From NCBI GenBank assembly GCA_012103375.1, contig WLWX01000001.1, positions 558,001 to 622,000 on the forward strand: DNA of 64,000 bases, given 5' to 3'. Positions within the stretch are counted from its first letter, which is position 1. Each line of letters begins with the position of its first letter. This stretch comes from Paracoccaceae bacterium (lineage in GTDB: Bacteria; Pseudomonadota; Alphaproteobacteria; Rhodobacterales; Rhodobacteraceae). The notes under the pieces are model-generated. The model did not search any database. It was not told where the DNA came from and worked only from the letters and a program-made list of their open reading frames with translations. Made by a program: the position numbers and the translations under genes. This document shows positions 56,218 to 64,000 of the stretch, piece by piece.

Positions 56218-57111
56218 ATGAAGCCGCTGAACCCCGAATGGCCGACGCTGGCGCTGTTGCTGGCCTGCTACGTGGTCTGGGCGTTCGCGACGACTATTCT
56301 TGCGGCGCTGTGGTTGCCGTTGGGGATCGCCGTGGCCGCCGTGGCGACCGCCTTCTTCGGCAGCTTGCAGCACGAGGCGACCCACGGTCATCCAACCGCC
56401 AATCCAATGCTGAACGCAGCCCTGGTGTTTCCGGGCCTGACGCTGGTGATCCCGTTCCTGCGGTTTCGCGACACCCATCTGGACCACCATCACGACAGCC
56501 GATTGACCGACCCCTATGACGACCCGGAAAGCAATTTTCTGGACCCCGCCGTCTGGGCGCGCCTGCCGCGCCCGATGCAGGTGCTGTGCCGGTTCAACAA
56601 TACGCTGCTGGGGCGTCTGATCGTCGGTCCGGCGCTGGGAACGGCGATGTTCTTCCTGTCCGACCTGCGTGCAGCGCGCAGCGGCGACCGGCGTGTGTTG
56701 CGTGGCTGGCTGTGGCATATCCCGGCGCTGGTGCCGGTGATCTGGTGGTTCACTTCACTCGCGGTGATGCCGTTCTGGGCCTATGCCATCGCGGTCTACG
56801 GCGCGCTCAGCCTGCTGCGCATCCGCACCTTCCTGGAACATCGCGCCGATGCCCTGTCGCGCAACCGCACCGTGGTGATCGAGGATCGCGGACCGCTGTC
56901 CTGGCTGTTCCTCAACAACAATCTGCACAAGGTGCACCACATGCATCCGCGCGTGCCCTGGTATCGCCTGCCGGGGCTTTATGCGGCGAACCCCGGGCGG
57001 TATCTGGCCTGCAACGGCCATTATCACTATGCCAGCTATGCTGAGATTTTCCGCCGCCACCTGCTGAAACCGAAAGACCCGGTGGCGCATCCGTTGTCGA
57101 AGCGGGGATAG
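56218..57111 (+). CDS. Membrane fatty acid desaturase/hydroxylase family protein
   Basis: The 297-residue integral membrane di-iron protein has the three histidine boxes: QHEATHGH at 51-58, HLDHHH at 87-92 and NNNLHKVHHMHP at 233-244. Four or so membrane helices are visible. It may desaturate or hydroxylate a lipid; a small-molecule substrate is possible. It starts after GGAG and is divergent from the XRE regulator, which may control it. Confidence 0.88.
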   Translation: MKPLNPEWPTLALLLACYVVWAFATTILAALWLPLGIAVAAVATAFFGSLQHEATHGHPTANPMLNAALVFPGLTLVIPFLRFRDTHLDHHHDSRLTDPYDDPESNFLDPAVWARLPRPMQVLCRFNNTLLGRLIVGPALGTAMFFLSDLRAARSGDRRVLRGWLWHIPALVPVIWWFTSLAVMPFWAYAIAVYGALSLLRIRTFLEHRADALSRNRTVVIEDRGPLSWLFLNNNLHKVHHMHPRVPWYRLPGLYAANPGRYLACNGHYHYASYAEIFRRHLLKPKDPVAHPLSKRG

Positions 57112-57150
57112 CGCTGGCGCGCGCCGCCGTCCCCGTGCCATAGCGCGGGG

Positions 57151-58038
57151 ATGGATGCCTGGATTCCGATCACACTCACCGCCGCCGCCGCCCAGACTGT
57201 GCGCTATATGCTGCAAAAGCATCTGAGCGTGACCGGCCTGTCCGCAGGCGGTGCAACCTTCGCGCGCTTTGTCTTTTCCGCGCCTCTGGTGGCACTATTT
57301 TTGCTGGCCTACGTCACCCTGCGACAAGTCGAGGTGCCGGCATTCTCGACCCGCTTCTGGGCGTTCGCGATCACCGGTGGCGTGGCGCAGATTCTGGCAA
57401 CGGTTTGCATCGTGCTGTTGTTTTCATTGCGCAATTTTGCCGTCGGCGTCACCTTCAAGAAAACCGAAGTGATGCTGACTGCACTGGCCGGGCTGGTGAT
57501 CCTGGGCGAGGCTGTGTCTGTCCCCGGATTGATCGCCATCGCCATCGGTCTGGGCGGCGTGCTGCTGCTGTCGCGCGAAAAGGGCGGCGACTGGCGGCTG
57601 AACCGCGCCGCGGGTCTTGGCCTGATGTCCGGCGTTTTCTTCGCGATTTCTGCTGTGACCTATCGTGGTGCGACGCTGGCGTTGGCCTCGCCCGATGTGG
57701 TGCTGCGCGCCGGAACGACACTGGCCATGGTCACGGCTGTGCAGACGCTGATTCTCGGGGCGTGGCTGGTCTGGCGCGAACGTGGCCAGCTCACCGCCAC
57801 CCTGCGGCACTGGCGTATCGGCGCGCTTGTCGGTGTTACCTCGATGATCGGCAGCTTTTGCTGGTTCACTGCATTCACGCTGAAAAACGCCGCCTATGTC
57901 TTCGCCCTGGGCCAGACGGAATTGATTTTCTCGATCGCCGCCTCGGTGCTGTTTTTCCGCGAGAAGATCACCGGGCGCGAGGTTGCGGGCATGGCCCTGA
58001 TCAGCCTGTCGGTCGTTGTGCTGATCCTTGTGATCTGA
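57151..58038 (+). CDS. EamA/DMT family transporter
   Basis: The 295-residue protein has ten membrane helices in two repeats, each with an EamA pattern (the second includes FTLKNAAYVFALGQTELIFS and FFREKITGREVAGMALI). These proteins export or import metabolites. The substrate is unknown. It follows the desaturase after 39 bases and could be co-transcribed. Confidence 0.87.
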   Translation: MDAWIPITLTAAAAQTVRYMLQKHLSVTGLSAGGATFARFVFSAPLVALFLLAYVTLRQVEVPAFSTRFWAFAITGGVAQILATVCIVLLFSLRNFAVGVTFKKTEVMLTALAGLVILGEAVSVPGLIAIAIGLGGVLLLSREKGGDWRLNRAAGLGLMSGVFFAISAVTYRGATLALASPDVVLRAGTTLAMVTAVQTLILGAWLVWRERGQLTATLRHWRIGALVGVTSMIGSFCWFTAFTLKNAAYVFALGQTELIFSIAASVLFFREKITGREVAGMALISLSVVVLILVI

Positions 58039-58062
58039 GGTATGGCAGGAAGAAATTTCTTG

Positions 58063-58146
58063 CCTCCGGCAGGGATATTTCCGGATCAATGATGGTCAAT
58101 ACCGGCTTTCTGCCTGCATCATTGACCCAAAAATATCCTCTCCGAA
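58063..58146. repeat. Extragenic inverted repeat between convergent genes
   Basis: CCTCCGGCAGGGATATTT and TCAATGATG on the left recur inverted on the right (CATCATTGA, AAATATCCTCTCCGAAGG). The repeat encloses about 20 bases. Its GGGATATTT block is shared with the repeat near 14460. It probably acts as a two-way terminator for the DMT and NUDIX genes. Confidence 0.6.
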
Positions 58147-58158
58147 GGCATAAAGTTC

Positions 58159-58857
58159 TTATTGTGCTGACTGTAGCGGGCTGACGCCGCCCAGATGCAG
58201 GAACAGGCTTTCCTCATCATCATTGCGAAAGAACGGCACCTGTTCAGGCGGCGCGAGGTGAGGCAGGCGGCGCGCGACCTCGGCCAGGACGACTTCGGTG
58301 ATGAAGGGCAGGTCGTGGCGGCGGGCCTGATCCAGCGGCACCCAGGCGAGGTGCGATAACTCGTCCGAAGCGGCCGAGAAGTCATCCGGGTCGCCTATGA
58401 CGGCGGCGGCGTTGGCGACGAAGAAGCGCGCGTCGAAGCGGCGCGGGCGGCCCGGCGGGGTGATGGCGCGGAACACGAATGACAGGCTGGCTGCGGCGGG
58501 CCGGTGGCCGGTTGCGGCAAAGGCGCACCAATCGGCGGGCGGGTCGGGCCATTCAGCGGGCTGGCCCAGGATCAGGCCGGTTTCCTCGAACAGCTCGCGT
58601 ATTGCGGCTGTGGCGAAGGTCGCTGGTGCGGCGCCACCGTTCTGATCGCCAAGATTGCGCAGACAGGGCGCGGGCAGCGGGGTTATAAGCGGGATGTCGG
58701 CGTCACCTGCGTCCACCGCGCCGCCCGGAAAGACGAATTTTGAGGGCATGAAGGCGGCGCGCGCGCCGCGTTGGCCCATCAGGATGCAGGGTGCGGTAGC
58801 GGGGTCGCGGACCAGGATGACAGTTGCGGCGTCGCGGATCGGAACCGGTTCAGGCAC
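58159..58857 (-). CDS. NUDIX hydrolase
   Basis: The 232-residue protein shows FVFPGGAVDAGDAD and, after an insert of about 30 residues, a NUDIX-box end (FATAAIRELFEETGLILG; REL.EE.G). The insert makes the box atypical. These enzymes hydrolyse nucleoside diphosphate derivatives or CoA-type molecules. It overlaps DUF983 upstream by eight bases. Confidence 0.83.
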   Translation of the reverse strand: MPEPVPIRDAATVILVRDPATAPCILMGQRGARAAFMPSKFVFPGGAVDAGDADIPLITPLPAPCLRNLGDQNGGAAPATFATAAIRELFEETGLILGQPAEWPDPPADWCAFAATGHRPAAASLSFVFRAITPPGRPRRFDARFFVANAAAVIGDPDDFSAASDELSHLAWVPLDQARRHDLPFITEVVLAEVARRLPHLAPPEQVPFFRNDDEESLFLHLGGVSPLQSAQ

Positions 58858-59236
58858 CGCCGAACCCGTGCAACCGGCGCGACCATTGGAAGGCGATCAT
58901 CCCGCCCTTCAGGCGCGGCAGCAGGTATAGCGACAGCGCCACACAGCCCACCGTGAAGGTGCTGGCCAGCACCAGCGGTTCGGGGCGGAAAGTGGTAAAG
59001 ACCACGTGAATCAGCGGGGCCATTAGGTGACCGACCACGACAATGGTCAGATAGGCGGGCCCGTCATCGGCGCGGTGGTGATGAAACGGCTGGTCGCAAT
59101 GGGTGCAGGCGTCGGCGACTTTCAGATACCCGCTCAGCAAATGGCCTTCGCCACAATTCGGGCAGCGGCGGCGCCAGCCGCGCAGCAGGGCCGGGCGCAG
59201 GGGGCGATCTTCGGGATGTATGTCGGTGGCGGTCAT
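58850..59236 (-). CDS. DUF983 membrane protein
   Basis: The 128-residue protein has two CxxC pairs near the N-terminus (RRCPNCGEGHLLSGYLKV and DACTHCDQPFHHHRADDG), a zinc-ribbon-like pattern, then two membrane helices (YLTIVVVGHLMAPLIHVVF and LASTFTVGCVALSLYLLP). Function unknown. In many alphaproteobacteria it sits next to a NUDIX gene, as here. Confidence 0.85.
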   Translation of the reverse strand: MTATDIHPEDRPLRPALLRGWRRRCPNCGEGHLLSGYLKVADACTHCDQPFHHHRADDGPAYLTIVVVGHLMAPLIHVVFTTFRPEPLVLASTFTVGCVALSLYLLPRLKGGMIAFQWSRRLHGFGGA

Positions 59237-59425
59237 ACCCCATCAGATACGCGCGCTGCCGCCGAAATCAAAGCCGTTGCAGCCCACCGCGTCGCCGTGT
59301 CGCAACTTTTTTCGCCGATCCGCGACGGAAACCCCGCGCTGGCCCGTTTGACTTCATGAACGCGGGCGCAATGAGGCATCCCGTGTCGGGCAAAATTGCC
59401 AGTTACTGAAGATGGAGTACCAGTC

Positions 59426-59956
59426 ATGAAAACCAGAACCACAATCCTCGCCGCCGTTGCAGCCACAGTCGCGCTGGGCGCAATGGCCCCCACATTGGCC
59501 GATGCGCGCCCCGGGCGCGGGCAGGACATCACGTTCGAGCAGCTTGATCAAAACGGTGATGGCAAATTGTCCATGGCGGATGTGGAAGCCGCATTCGCCG
59601 AACGCTTTGCAACGATTGATGCGGATGGCAACGGATCGCTGTCGCCCGAAGAATTCGCCAATCAGCGTGGTGCCTTACGGGCTGCGCGCGCCGGTGATCG
59701 CATTGAAGAGCTTGACCAGAACGGCGACGGCCTGCTGAGCGCCGAGGAAATGGCCAGCGCGGACAAGGGCGATCGGCGCGGCATGCGCAAGGGCCGTCGG
59801 GGTGGCGGCGATCCGATGCAGCGGTTGGAGCGTCTGATCGAGCGCTTTGACACCGATGGCGATGCCGCCCTCAGCGAGGCAGAGTTCGACACCGCCAAGG
59901 CCGAAATGTCCGAGCGGCGCGGAAAGCGTGGCGGTGGCGGCCGCGGCGACAGGTAA
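59426..59956 (+). CDS. Exported EF-hand calcium-binding protein
   Basis: The 176-residue protein has a signal peptide (RTTILAAVAATVALGAMAPT). Four EF-hand loops follow at 41-52 (DQNGDGKLSMAD), 65-76 (DADGNGSLSPEE), 97-108 (DQNGDGLLSAEE) and 142-153 (DTDGDAALSEAE); the fourth has alanine at the fifth ligand position. Arg/Gly-rich stretches separate and end the domain. It precedes an ECF sigma factor and a metal-sensor-like gene. Confidence 0.88.
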   Translation: MKTRTTILAAVAATVALGAMAPTLADARPGRGQDITFEQLDQNGDGKLSMADVEAAFAERFATIDADGNGSLSPEEFANQRGALRAARAGDRIEELDQNGDGLLSAEEMASADKGDRRGMRKGRRGGGDPMQRLERLIERFDTDGDAALSEAEFDTAKAEMSERRGKRGGGGRGDR

Positions 59957-60036
59957 GGCAGGTCGGTGGCAGGGTTGCGTCATGGTCGCCCTGCCACCAA
60001 CATGGCATTGGACGGAACGCAGGATCGCGCCGACAG

Positions 60037-60630
60037 ATGAAGCTCAGCACCGCCCAGGACGCGCCCGCCGCCGACAGCGACGAGGCTCTGTTGGCTGCCT
60101 ATGGTCAGGGCGGTGCGCGCGCCGCGCAGGCGCTGGCGGATCGGCTGTTGCCGCGTGTGCTGGGGTTCGCCACCCGGATGCTGGGCGGCGACCGGGCCGA
60201 GGCCGAAGATGTCGCGCAGGAGGCGATGTTGCGTCTGTGGCGGATCGCGCCGGACTGGCACGCGGGCGAGGCGAAGGTCTCAACATGGCTTTACCGTGTG
60301 ACCAGCAATCTTTGCACGGACCGGCTGCGCAAATCGGGGCGGGCGCGGCCCCTGGACGACGCAGGCGAGCCGGTGGATCCGACGCCGGGCGTGGTGGCCG
60401 CGCTGGAAGACGGGGATCGCGCGCGGGCCTTGCAGGAAGCGCTGAGTGCCCTGCCGGACCGACAGCGTCAGGCGGTGGTGATGCGCCATCTCGACGGGTG
60501 TTCAAACCCCGAGATTGCGCAGGCAATGGACATGAGCGTCGAGGCGGTGGAATGTCTGACCGCCCGTGGCAAACGCGCGCTGGCGGCCCTGTTGGCCGGG
60601 CGGCGCGCAGAACTGGGGTTTGAAGGATGA
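60037..60630 (+). CDS. ECF-type RNA polymerase sigma factor
   Basis: The 197-residue protein has sigma region 2 (GDRAEAEDVAQEAMLRLWRI, VSTWLYRVTSNLCTDRLRKS, about 50-100) and region 4 (ALPDRQRQAVVMRHLDGCSN, IAQAMDMSVEAVECLTARGK, about 140-185). Regions 1.2 and 3 are absent. Its stop overlaps the next start by four bases, which suggests control by that membrane protein. Confidence 0.87.
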   Translation: MKLSTAQDAPAADSDEALLAAYGQGGARAAQALADRLLPRVLGFATRMLGGDRAEAEDVAQEAMLRLWRIAPDWHAGEAKVSTWLYRVTSNLCTDRLRKSGRARPLDDAGEPVDPTPGVVAALEDGDRARALQEALSALPDRQRQAVVMRHLDGCSNPEIAQAMDMSVEAVECLTARGKRALAALLAGRRAELGFEG

Positions 60631-61049
60631 GCACAAAGAACACGCACAACAATCCGGGCGCGCCAGATGCGGCATCCGATACCGCGCCCGATTCAGCGCT
60701 TGACGCATTCTTTGATGCGGCCCGCGCAACCGCACCGCAGCCCGGCGCGGCATTGCAGGCACGGGTGCTGGCAGACGCGGCAGAGGTGACCGATCAGCGG
60801 GCGCTGTATGCCGGAACCAAGCGCCAGACAGACGCGGCCAGACCGGGCATTCTGGCCATGGCGCTGGCGGCGGTTGGCGGCTGGCCCGCGGCGACGGCGC
60901 TCGCCTCGGTCGCGGCACTTGGGGTCTGGATCGGTGCGGCGCTGCCCGACACGGTCGGCACATTGGCATACGGCTGGGCGGATTCGGCGACCGAATATGA
61001 TTATGTCGAGTTGCTGCCGGGCCTCGATCTGCTGGAAACGGAAGGCTAG
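60627..61049 (+). CDS. Small membrane protein, probable anti-sigma partner
   Basis: The 140-residue protein has a hydrophilic N-terminal half (ALDAFFDAARATAPQPGAAL), a membrane segment (PAATALASVAALGVWIGAAL) and a short outer tail ending DYVELLPGLDLLETEG. It is translationally coupled to the sigma gene (ATGA). The layout fits an anti-sigma factor, but no ZAS or RseA motif is seen. Confidence 0.65.
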   Translation: MSTKNTHNNPGAPDAASDTAPDSALDAFFDAARATAPQPGAALQARVLADAAEVTDQRALYAGTKRQTDAARPGILAMALAAVGGWPAATALASVAALGVWIGAALPDTVGTLAYGWADSATEYDYVELLPGLDLLETEG

Positions 61050-61053
61050 GGCG

Positions 61054-61578
61054 ATGACGGATACGGGCAACGGCAAAAGGCGTCGCTGGACGGGGATGCG
61101 AGTGATGCTGGCGGTGTCGCTGGCACTGAACCTGCTGGTGGTCGGGGCGGTGGCCGGGGCGCTCTGGTCCGGCGGCGGGCCAGGGCGGATCGGTGGCATC
61201 GACCCCGATGGTCGCCGTGGTCCCTTGCGCGAGATTGGCAATGCCCCCTTCGTGCGCGCATTGGAACCTGCCGACAGGCGGGCGCTGCTGACTGCGCTTC
61301 GGGACGAGGGGGCCACGTTGCGCCAAAACCGCGCCGCCCTGCGCCGCAGCTTTCAGGCGTTGGTGGCCGCCCTGCGCGCCGATCCCTTCGACCCGGACGC
61401 ATTGCAGCGCCTGTTCGACAATCAGCGCGACGCCGCCCAGATCCAGCAACGCACGGGCGAGCGGCTGATCCTTGAACGGCTGAGCGCGATGACCCAAGAT
61501 CAGCGCGCCGCCTATGCCGACCGCCTTGACGCGGCCCTGAAACGCGGGCCGGGATCACGCCGGGGCGAGGGCCGCTAG
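61054..61578 (+). CDS. Periplasmic heavy-metal-sensor-like protein (Metal_resist/ZraP type)
   Basis: The 174-residue protein has an N-terminal anchor (MLAVSLALNLLVVGAVAGAL) and a helical periplasmic domain (EPADRRALLTALRDEGATLR, ALRRSFQALVAALRADPFDP, LFDNQRDAAQIQQRTGERLI), the pattern of Metal_resist/CpxP-like proteins. It starts five bases after the previous stop. With the sigma and membrane genes it looks like an envelope- or metal-stress module. Confidence 0.75.
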   Translation: MTDTGNGKRRRWTGMRVMLAVSLALNLLVVGAVAGALWSGGGPGRIGGIDPDGRRGPLREIGNAPFVRALEPADRRALLTALRDEGATLRQNRAALRRSFQALVAALRADPFDPDALQRLFDNQRDAAQIQQRTGERLILERLSAMTQDQRAAYADRLDAALKRGPGSRRGEGR

Positions 61579-61617
61579 GCCCGTTTCACCAGGGGTCCGG
61601 TTCACGAGGGGCAGAAA

Positions 61618-63390
61618 TCAGGCCGTCTGGCCCTTGCCGCGAAACTGCATGTTGTACAGATCGGCATAGCGCCCGCCCTTTGCCAAAAGCTCGGTATGGG
61701 GGCCTTCCTCGATCACTTGTCCGCCGTCCAGAACCACGATCTTGTCGGCGTTCTGCACGGTGGACAGGCGATGTGCGATGGTCAGGGTCGTGCGCCCCTC
61801 GGCCAGGCGATCCAGCGCTTCCTGCACCAGTTTTTCGCTTTCGGTATCCAGCGCGCTGGTCGCCTCGTCCAGCAGCAGCACCGGCGTGTCGCGCAGAAGG
61901 GCGCGGGCGATGGCAACGCGCTGGCGCTGACCGCCCGACAAGGCCGAGCCGCGCGGGCCGACGCGGCTGTCCAGCCCATTGGGCAGAAGGTCCAGAAACT
62001 CGCTGACCCGTGCGGCATCCAGAACCGCCATCAGTCGATCGTCCGAGACCGTGTTGTCGCCCAGAACGATGTTCTCGCGCAGAGTCTCATCAAACAGCAG
62101 CGCGTCCTGCGTGACGGTGGAAAACAGCCCCCGCAGGTCCGTCAGCGCCATTTCGGTGCCATCGGTCCCGCCGACCAGAATGCGCCCCTGATCGGGGTCG
62201 ATAAGACGGGTCAGTGCCTTGAAGATCGTGGTCTTCCCGGCCCCCGACGCCCCGACCAGCGCGGTGGTCTTTCCTGCCGCCGCGTGGAAGCTGACGTTGC
62301 GCAGGACCGGCAGATCTCCGTAAGCGAAATCGACGTTTTCCAGCGCCACATCAAACGGCCCTGTCGGGCGGGCCTTCGGGGAAGCGGGCGTGTTGATCGT
62401 GGGTGGCGTGTCGAGCAGGCCAAACACGCGTTCCAGACTGGCCGCTGCCGTCTGGATCGTTCCGGCCATCGTGCCCAGGCGCTTGACCGGCTGGAAGGTC
62501 AGGATCATCGCGGTCAGGAAGGACATGAAATCGCCAACCGTCTTGTCGCCGTCCACAATCTCGGTCCCGGCCAGGATCATCACGCCGAAAAAACCGATGC
62601 CGGTGACCACGTCGACAAACCCCGGCAGCGTCGCGCGGGCCATTTCCGAACGGATCGCGCCGTCGATGATCTTGTGGATCAGCGTCTTGTAGAGGCCCTG
62701 CTGATAGTCCTCCATCTCGTTCAGTTTGATCGCATCGACACCGTGCAGAATCTCGTTCAGGCGGGTTGAACGGCGCGCGCTGTCTTCGCGCAACCGGCTG
62801 GTGCGGCGGCGGATATAGCGTTGGATCACCAGGATCGGCACCACAAGCAGCGGCACACCGATCAGCGCGGTCAGGGTCCAGCTGACATCAATCGACAGGG
62901 TCACGTACATCAGCGCGGCCAGCGTGATGATATCGCGGCCCAAGCCTTCGACCAGGGTGCGCCAGACCGCCTGCACGGCCGCCGAGTCACCCTGAATACG
63001 TTCCATCAGGTGGCCGGGTGAATTTGCCTGGAAGAACACCGAATCCAGATGCAGCACATGGCCCACCAGATCCACCTGCATGTCCGAGGCGCATTTCTGC
63101 GAAATACGCATCACGATCATCCGGTTCAGAACGCCCACAACGGCACGGACCGTGAATATCAGGAATATCGCGCTACCGACCCACCACAGGGCATCCAGCT
63201 GCCCGGCGACGAATATATTGTCGAACACCGGTTTGAGCATATAGCTGAACAACCCGGTCGAGGCGCCCTCGATCGTCATCAGCACAAACGCAACCACCAT
63301 CCAGGGGATGTGCTTGTGCAGATAGGTCCGCCACAAACGGCCAACCAGCGGCAGGGCGGGTTGCTGATCTTCGGGATAGGTGTCGCTCAA
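61618..63390 (-). CDS. ABC transporter, MsbA type (permease fused to ATPase)
   Basis: From TTG 63390 the protein has 590 residues. Six membrane helices come first, then the ATPase domain with GASGAGKTTIFKAL (Walker A), SALSGGQRQRVAIARALL (signature) and VLLLDEATSALDTES (Walker B), and the switch histidine in TIAHRLSTVQNADK. Such half-transporters form dimers and flip lipids such as lipid A. No ATG is close; the reading is open to 63534, but those residues are low in hydrophobic content and run into the next promoter. Confidence 0.88.
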   Translation of the reverse strand: MSDTYPEDQQPALPLVGRLWRTYLHKHIPWMVVAFVLMTIEGASTGLFSYMLKPVFDNIFVAGQLDALWWVGSAIFLIFTVRAVVGVLNRMIVMRISQKCASDMQVDLVGHVLHLDSVFFQANSPGHLMERIQGDSAAVQAVWRTLVEGLGRDIITLAALMYVTLSIDVSWTLTALIGVPLLVVPILVIQRYIRRRTSRLREDSARRSTRLNEILHGVDAIKLNEMEDYQQGLYKTLIHKIIDGAIRSEMARATLPGFVDVVTGIGFFGVMILAGTEIVDGDKTVGDFMSFLTAMILTFQPVKRLGTMAGTIQTAAASLERVFGLLDTPPTINTPASPKARPTGPFDVALENVDFAYGDLPVLRNVSFHAAAGKTTALVGASGAGKTTIFKALTRLIDPDQGRILVGGTDGTEMALTDLRGLFSTVTQDALLFDETLRENIVLGDNTVSDDRLMAVLDAARVSEFLDLLPNGLDSRVGPRGSALSGGQRQRVAIARALLRDTPVLLLDEATSALDTESEKLVQEALDRLAEGRTTLTIAHRLSTVQNADKIVVLDGGQVIEEGPHTELLAKGGRYADLYNMQFRGKGQTA

Positions 63391-63532
63391 CCTGAATGGC
63401 TCCGGCGTTTGAGTGCGGGCGGGTCTAGCGCGCGTCCGGTGCAAGGGCAAGCGTGCAGGGCGCGGCTGATTGACCTTGGTTGATGGCAGGCATAGCCAGT
63501 ACGGACAGACAGGGTGCAGGAAAGGGCGGGAC

Positions 63533-64000
63533 ATGACACTGGGACAGGGGCGGCATTATCTGGCGATTCCCGGCCCCTCGGTGATGCCCGACAGGGTGCT
63601 GGCGGCGATGCACCGCCCGGCGCCGAATATCTATGAAGGCGGGTTGACCGATGCGATGCCCGGCATTGTTGCCGACCTGAAGGCGGTGGCGCGCACCCGC
63701 CATGACGTCGCCATCTACATCGGCAACGGCCATGCAGGCTGGGAAGCGGCCCTGGCCAATACCCACGCGCCCGGCGATCTGGCGCTGGTGTTGGCCACCG
63801 GCGCATTCGCCCACGGCTGGGCGGGCATGGCGCAGGCGATGCAGATTGAGACGCTGATCATCGACCACGGCATACACGCGCCGGTCGATCCCGATCGTCT
63901 GGCCCAGGCGCTGGCTGCTGACACGGACCAGCGGATCAAATCGGTGATGGTGGTGCAGGCCGATACCTCGACCAGTGTGCTAAGCGATATTGCCCAGCTG
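63533..64000 (+). CDS. Class V aminotransferase, 5' part only
   Basis: From ATG 63533, after AGGAAAGGGCGGG, 156 codons stay open to the window edge. The reading LAIPGPSVMPDRVLAAMHRP and IYIGNGHAGWEAALANTH, then FAHGWAGMAQAM, is typical of the alanine/serine-glyoxylate aminotransferase group. The PLP lysine lies beyond the edge. It is divergent from the ABC exporter. Confidence 0.83.
   Translation, partial: MTLGQGRHYLAIPGPSVMPDRVLAAMHRPAPNIYEGGLTDAMPGIVADLKAVARTRHDVAIYIGNGHAGWEAALANTHAPGDLALVLATGAFAHGWAGMAQAMQIETLIIDHGIHAPVDPDRLAQALAADTDQRIKSVMVVQADTSTSVLSDIAQL

Noticed and set aside
58990-59020. CACGTGA near 59003 as a second parS
   Set aside because: Only the central CACGTGA matches; the GTTT and AAAC arms are absent.

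Overview
The window is G+C-rich, densely coded DNA with short gaps. Gene content and order (lptF-lptG-lptD-surA-pdxA-rsmA, pepA-holC, prfA-prmC-DUF4167, a class I FbaB aldolase, a Mur-type Fur regulator, carnitine/betaine genes) point to an alphaproteobacterium of the Rhodobacteraceae, probably the Roseobacter group. This is inferred from proteins I recognise; no database was searched. I see no tRNA, rRNA, CRISPR array or prophage.

Layout. 1-10.9 kb: a PP-loop protein cut by the left edge, an exported metallo-beta-lactamase-fold protein, a FAD-linked oxidase, a TerB-like gene split by a small transposable element, the MTA/adenine salvage pair mtnP and apt, and transport and redox genes. 10.9-17.3 kb: fbaB and eno, each with a similar LacI-type palindrome upstream, a disrupted hydrolase-LuxR gene, fur/mur and PhzF. 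17.3-28.4 kb: BrkB and antiporter membrane proteins, mazG, an amidohydrolase-aminotransferase-ureohydrolase operon, prfA-prmC, DUF4167 and rsmA. 28.4-38.4 kb: the LPS export and outer-membrane block, then divergent pepA-holC and a lone branched-chain-type binding protein with a strong terminator. 38.4-46.6 kb: a frameshifted methyltransferase, a periplasmic aspartyl protease, MarC, an orphan 31-residue RiPP-like peptide, a DUF4166 dehydrogenase with a DCC thiol protein, ChaC and an ABC-F ATPase.

46.6-49.5 kb is a gene graveyard. It holds an IS630-type insertion sequence with a -1 frameshift site, a SUKH immunity pseudogene, an RHS-core fragment, and two copies of a 218-bp MITE. That MITE occurs four times in the window (3020, 13659, 48330, 49247). 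I saw no difference between the copies by eye; each has perfect 20-bp terminal inverted repeats and its own 4-bp target duplication. Removing the element plus one duplication restores three reading frames exactly.

49.5-58 kb: an ImuA-like gene with a textbook alphaproteobacterial LexA box, an aldo/keto reductase, and a carnitine-to-betaine locus (BKACE, SGNH hydrolase, carnitine dehydrogenase-thioesterase, SDR). There a deletion has removed the end of the hydrolase and the NAD-binding start of the dehydrogenase. A perfect 16-bp parS centromere site lies just upstream of the hydrolase. An XRE regulator, strong palindromes and a desaturase follow. 58-64 kb: NUDIX, DUF983, an EF-hand/ECF-sigma/membrane/metal-sensor cluster, an MsbA-type ABC exporter, and a class V aminotransferase cut by the right edge.
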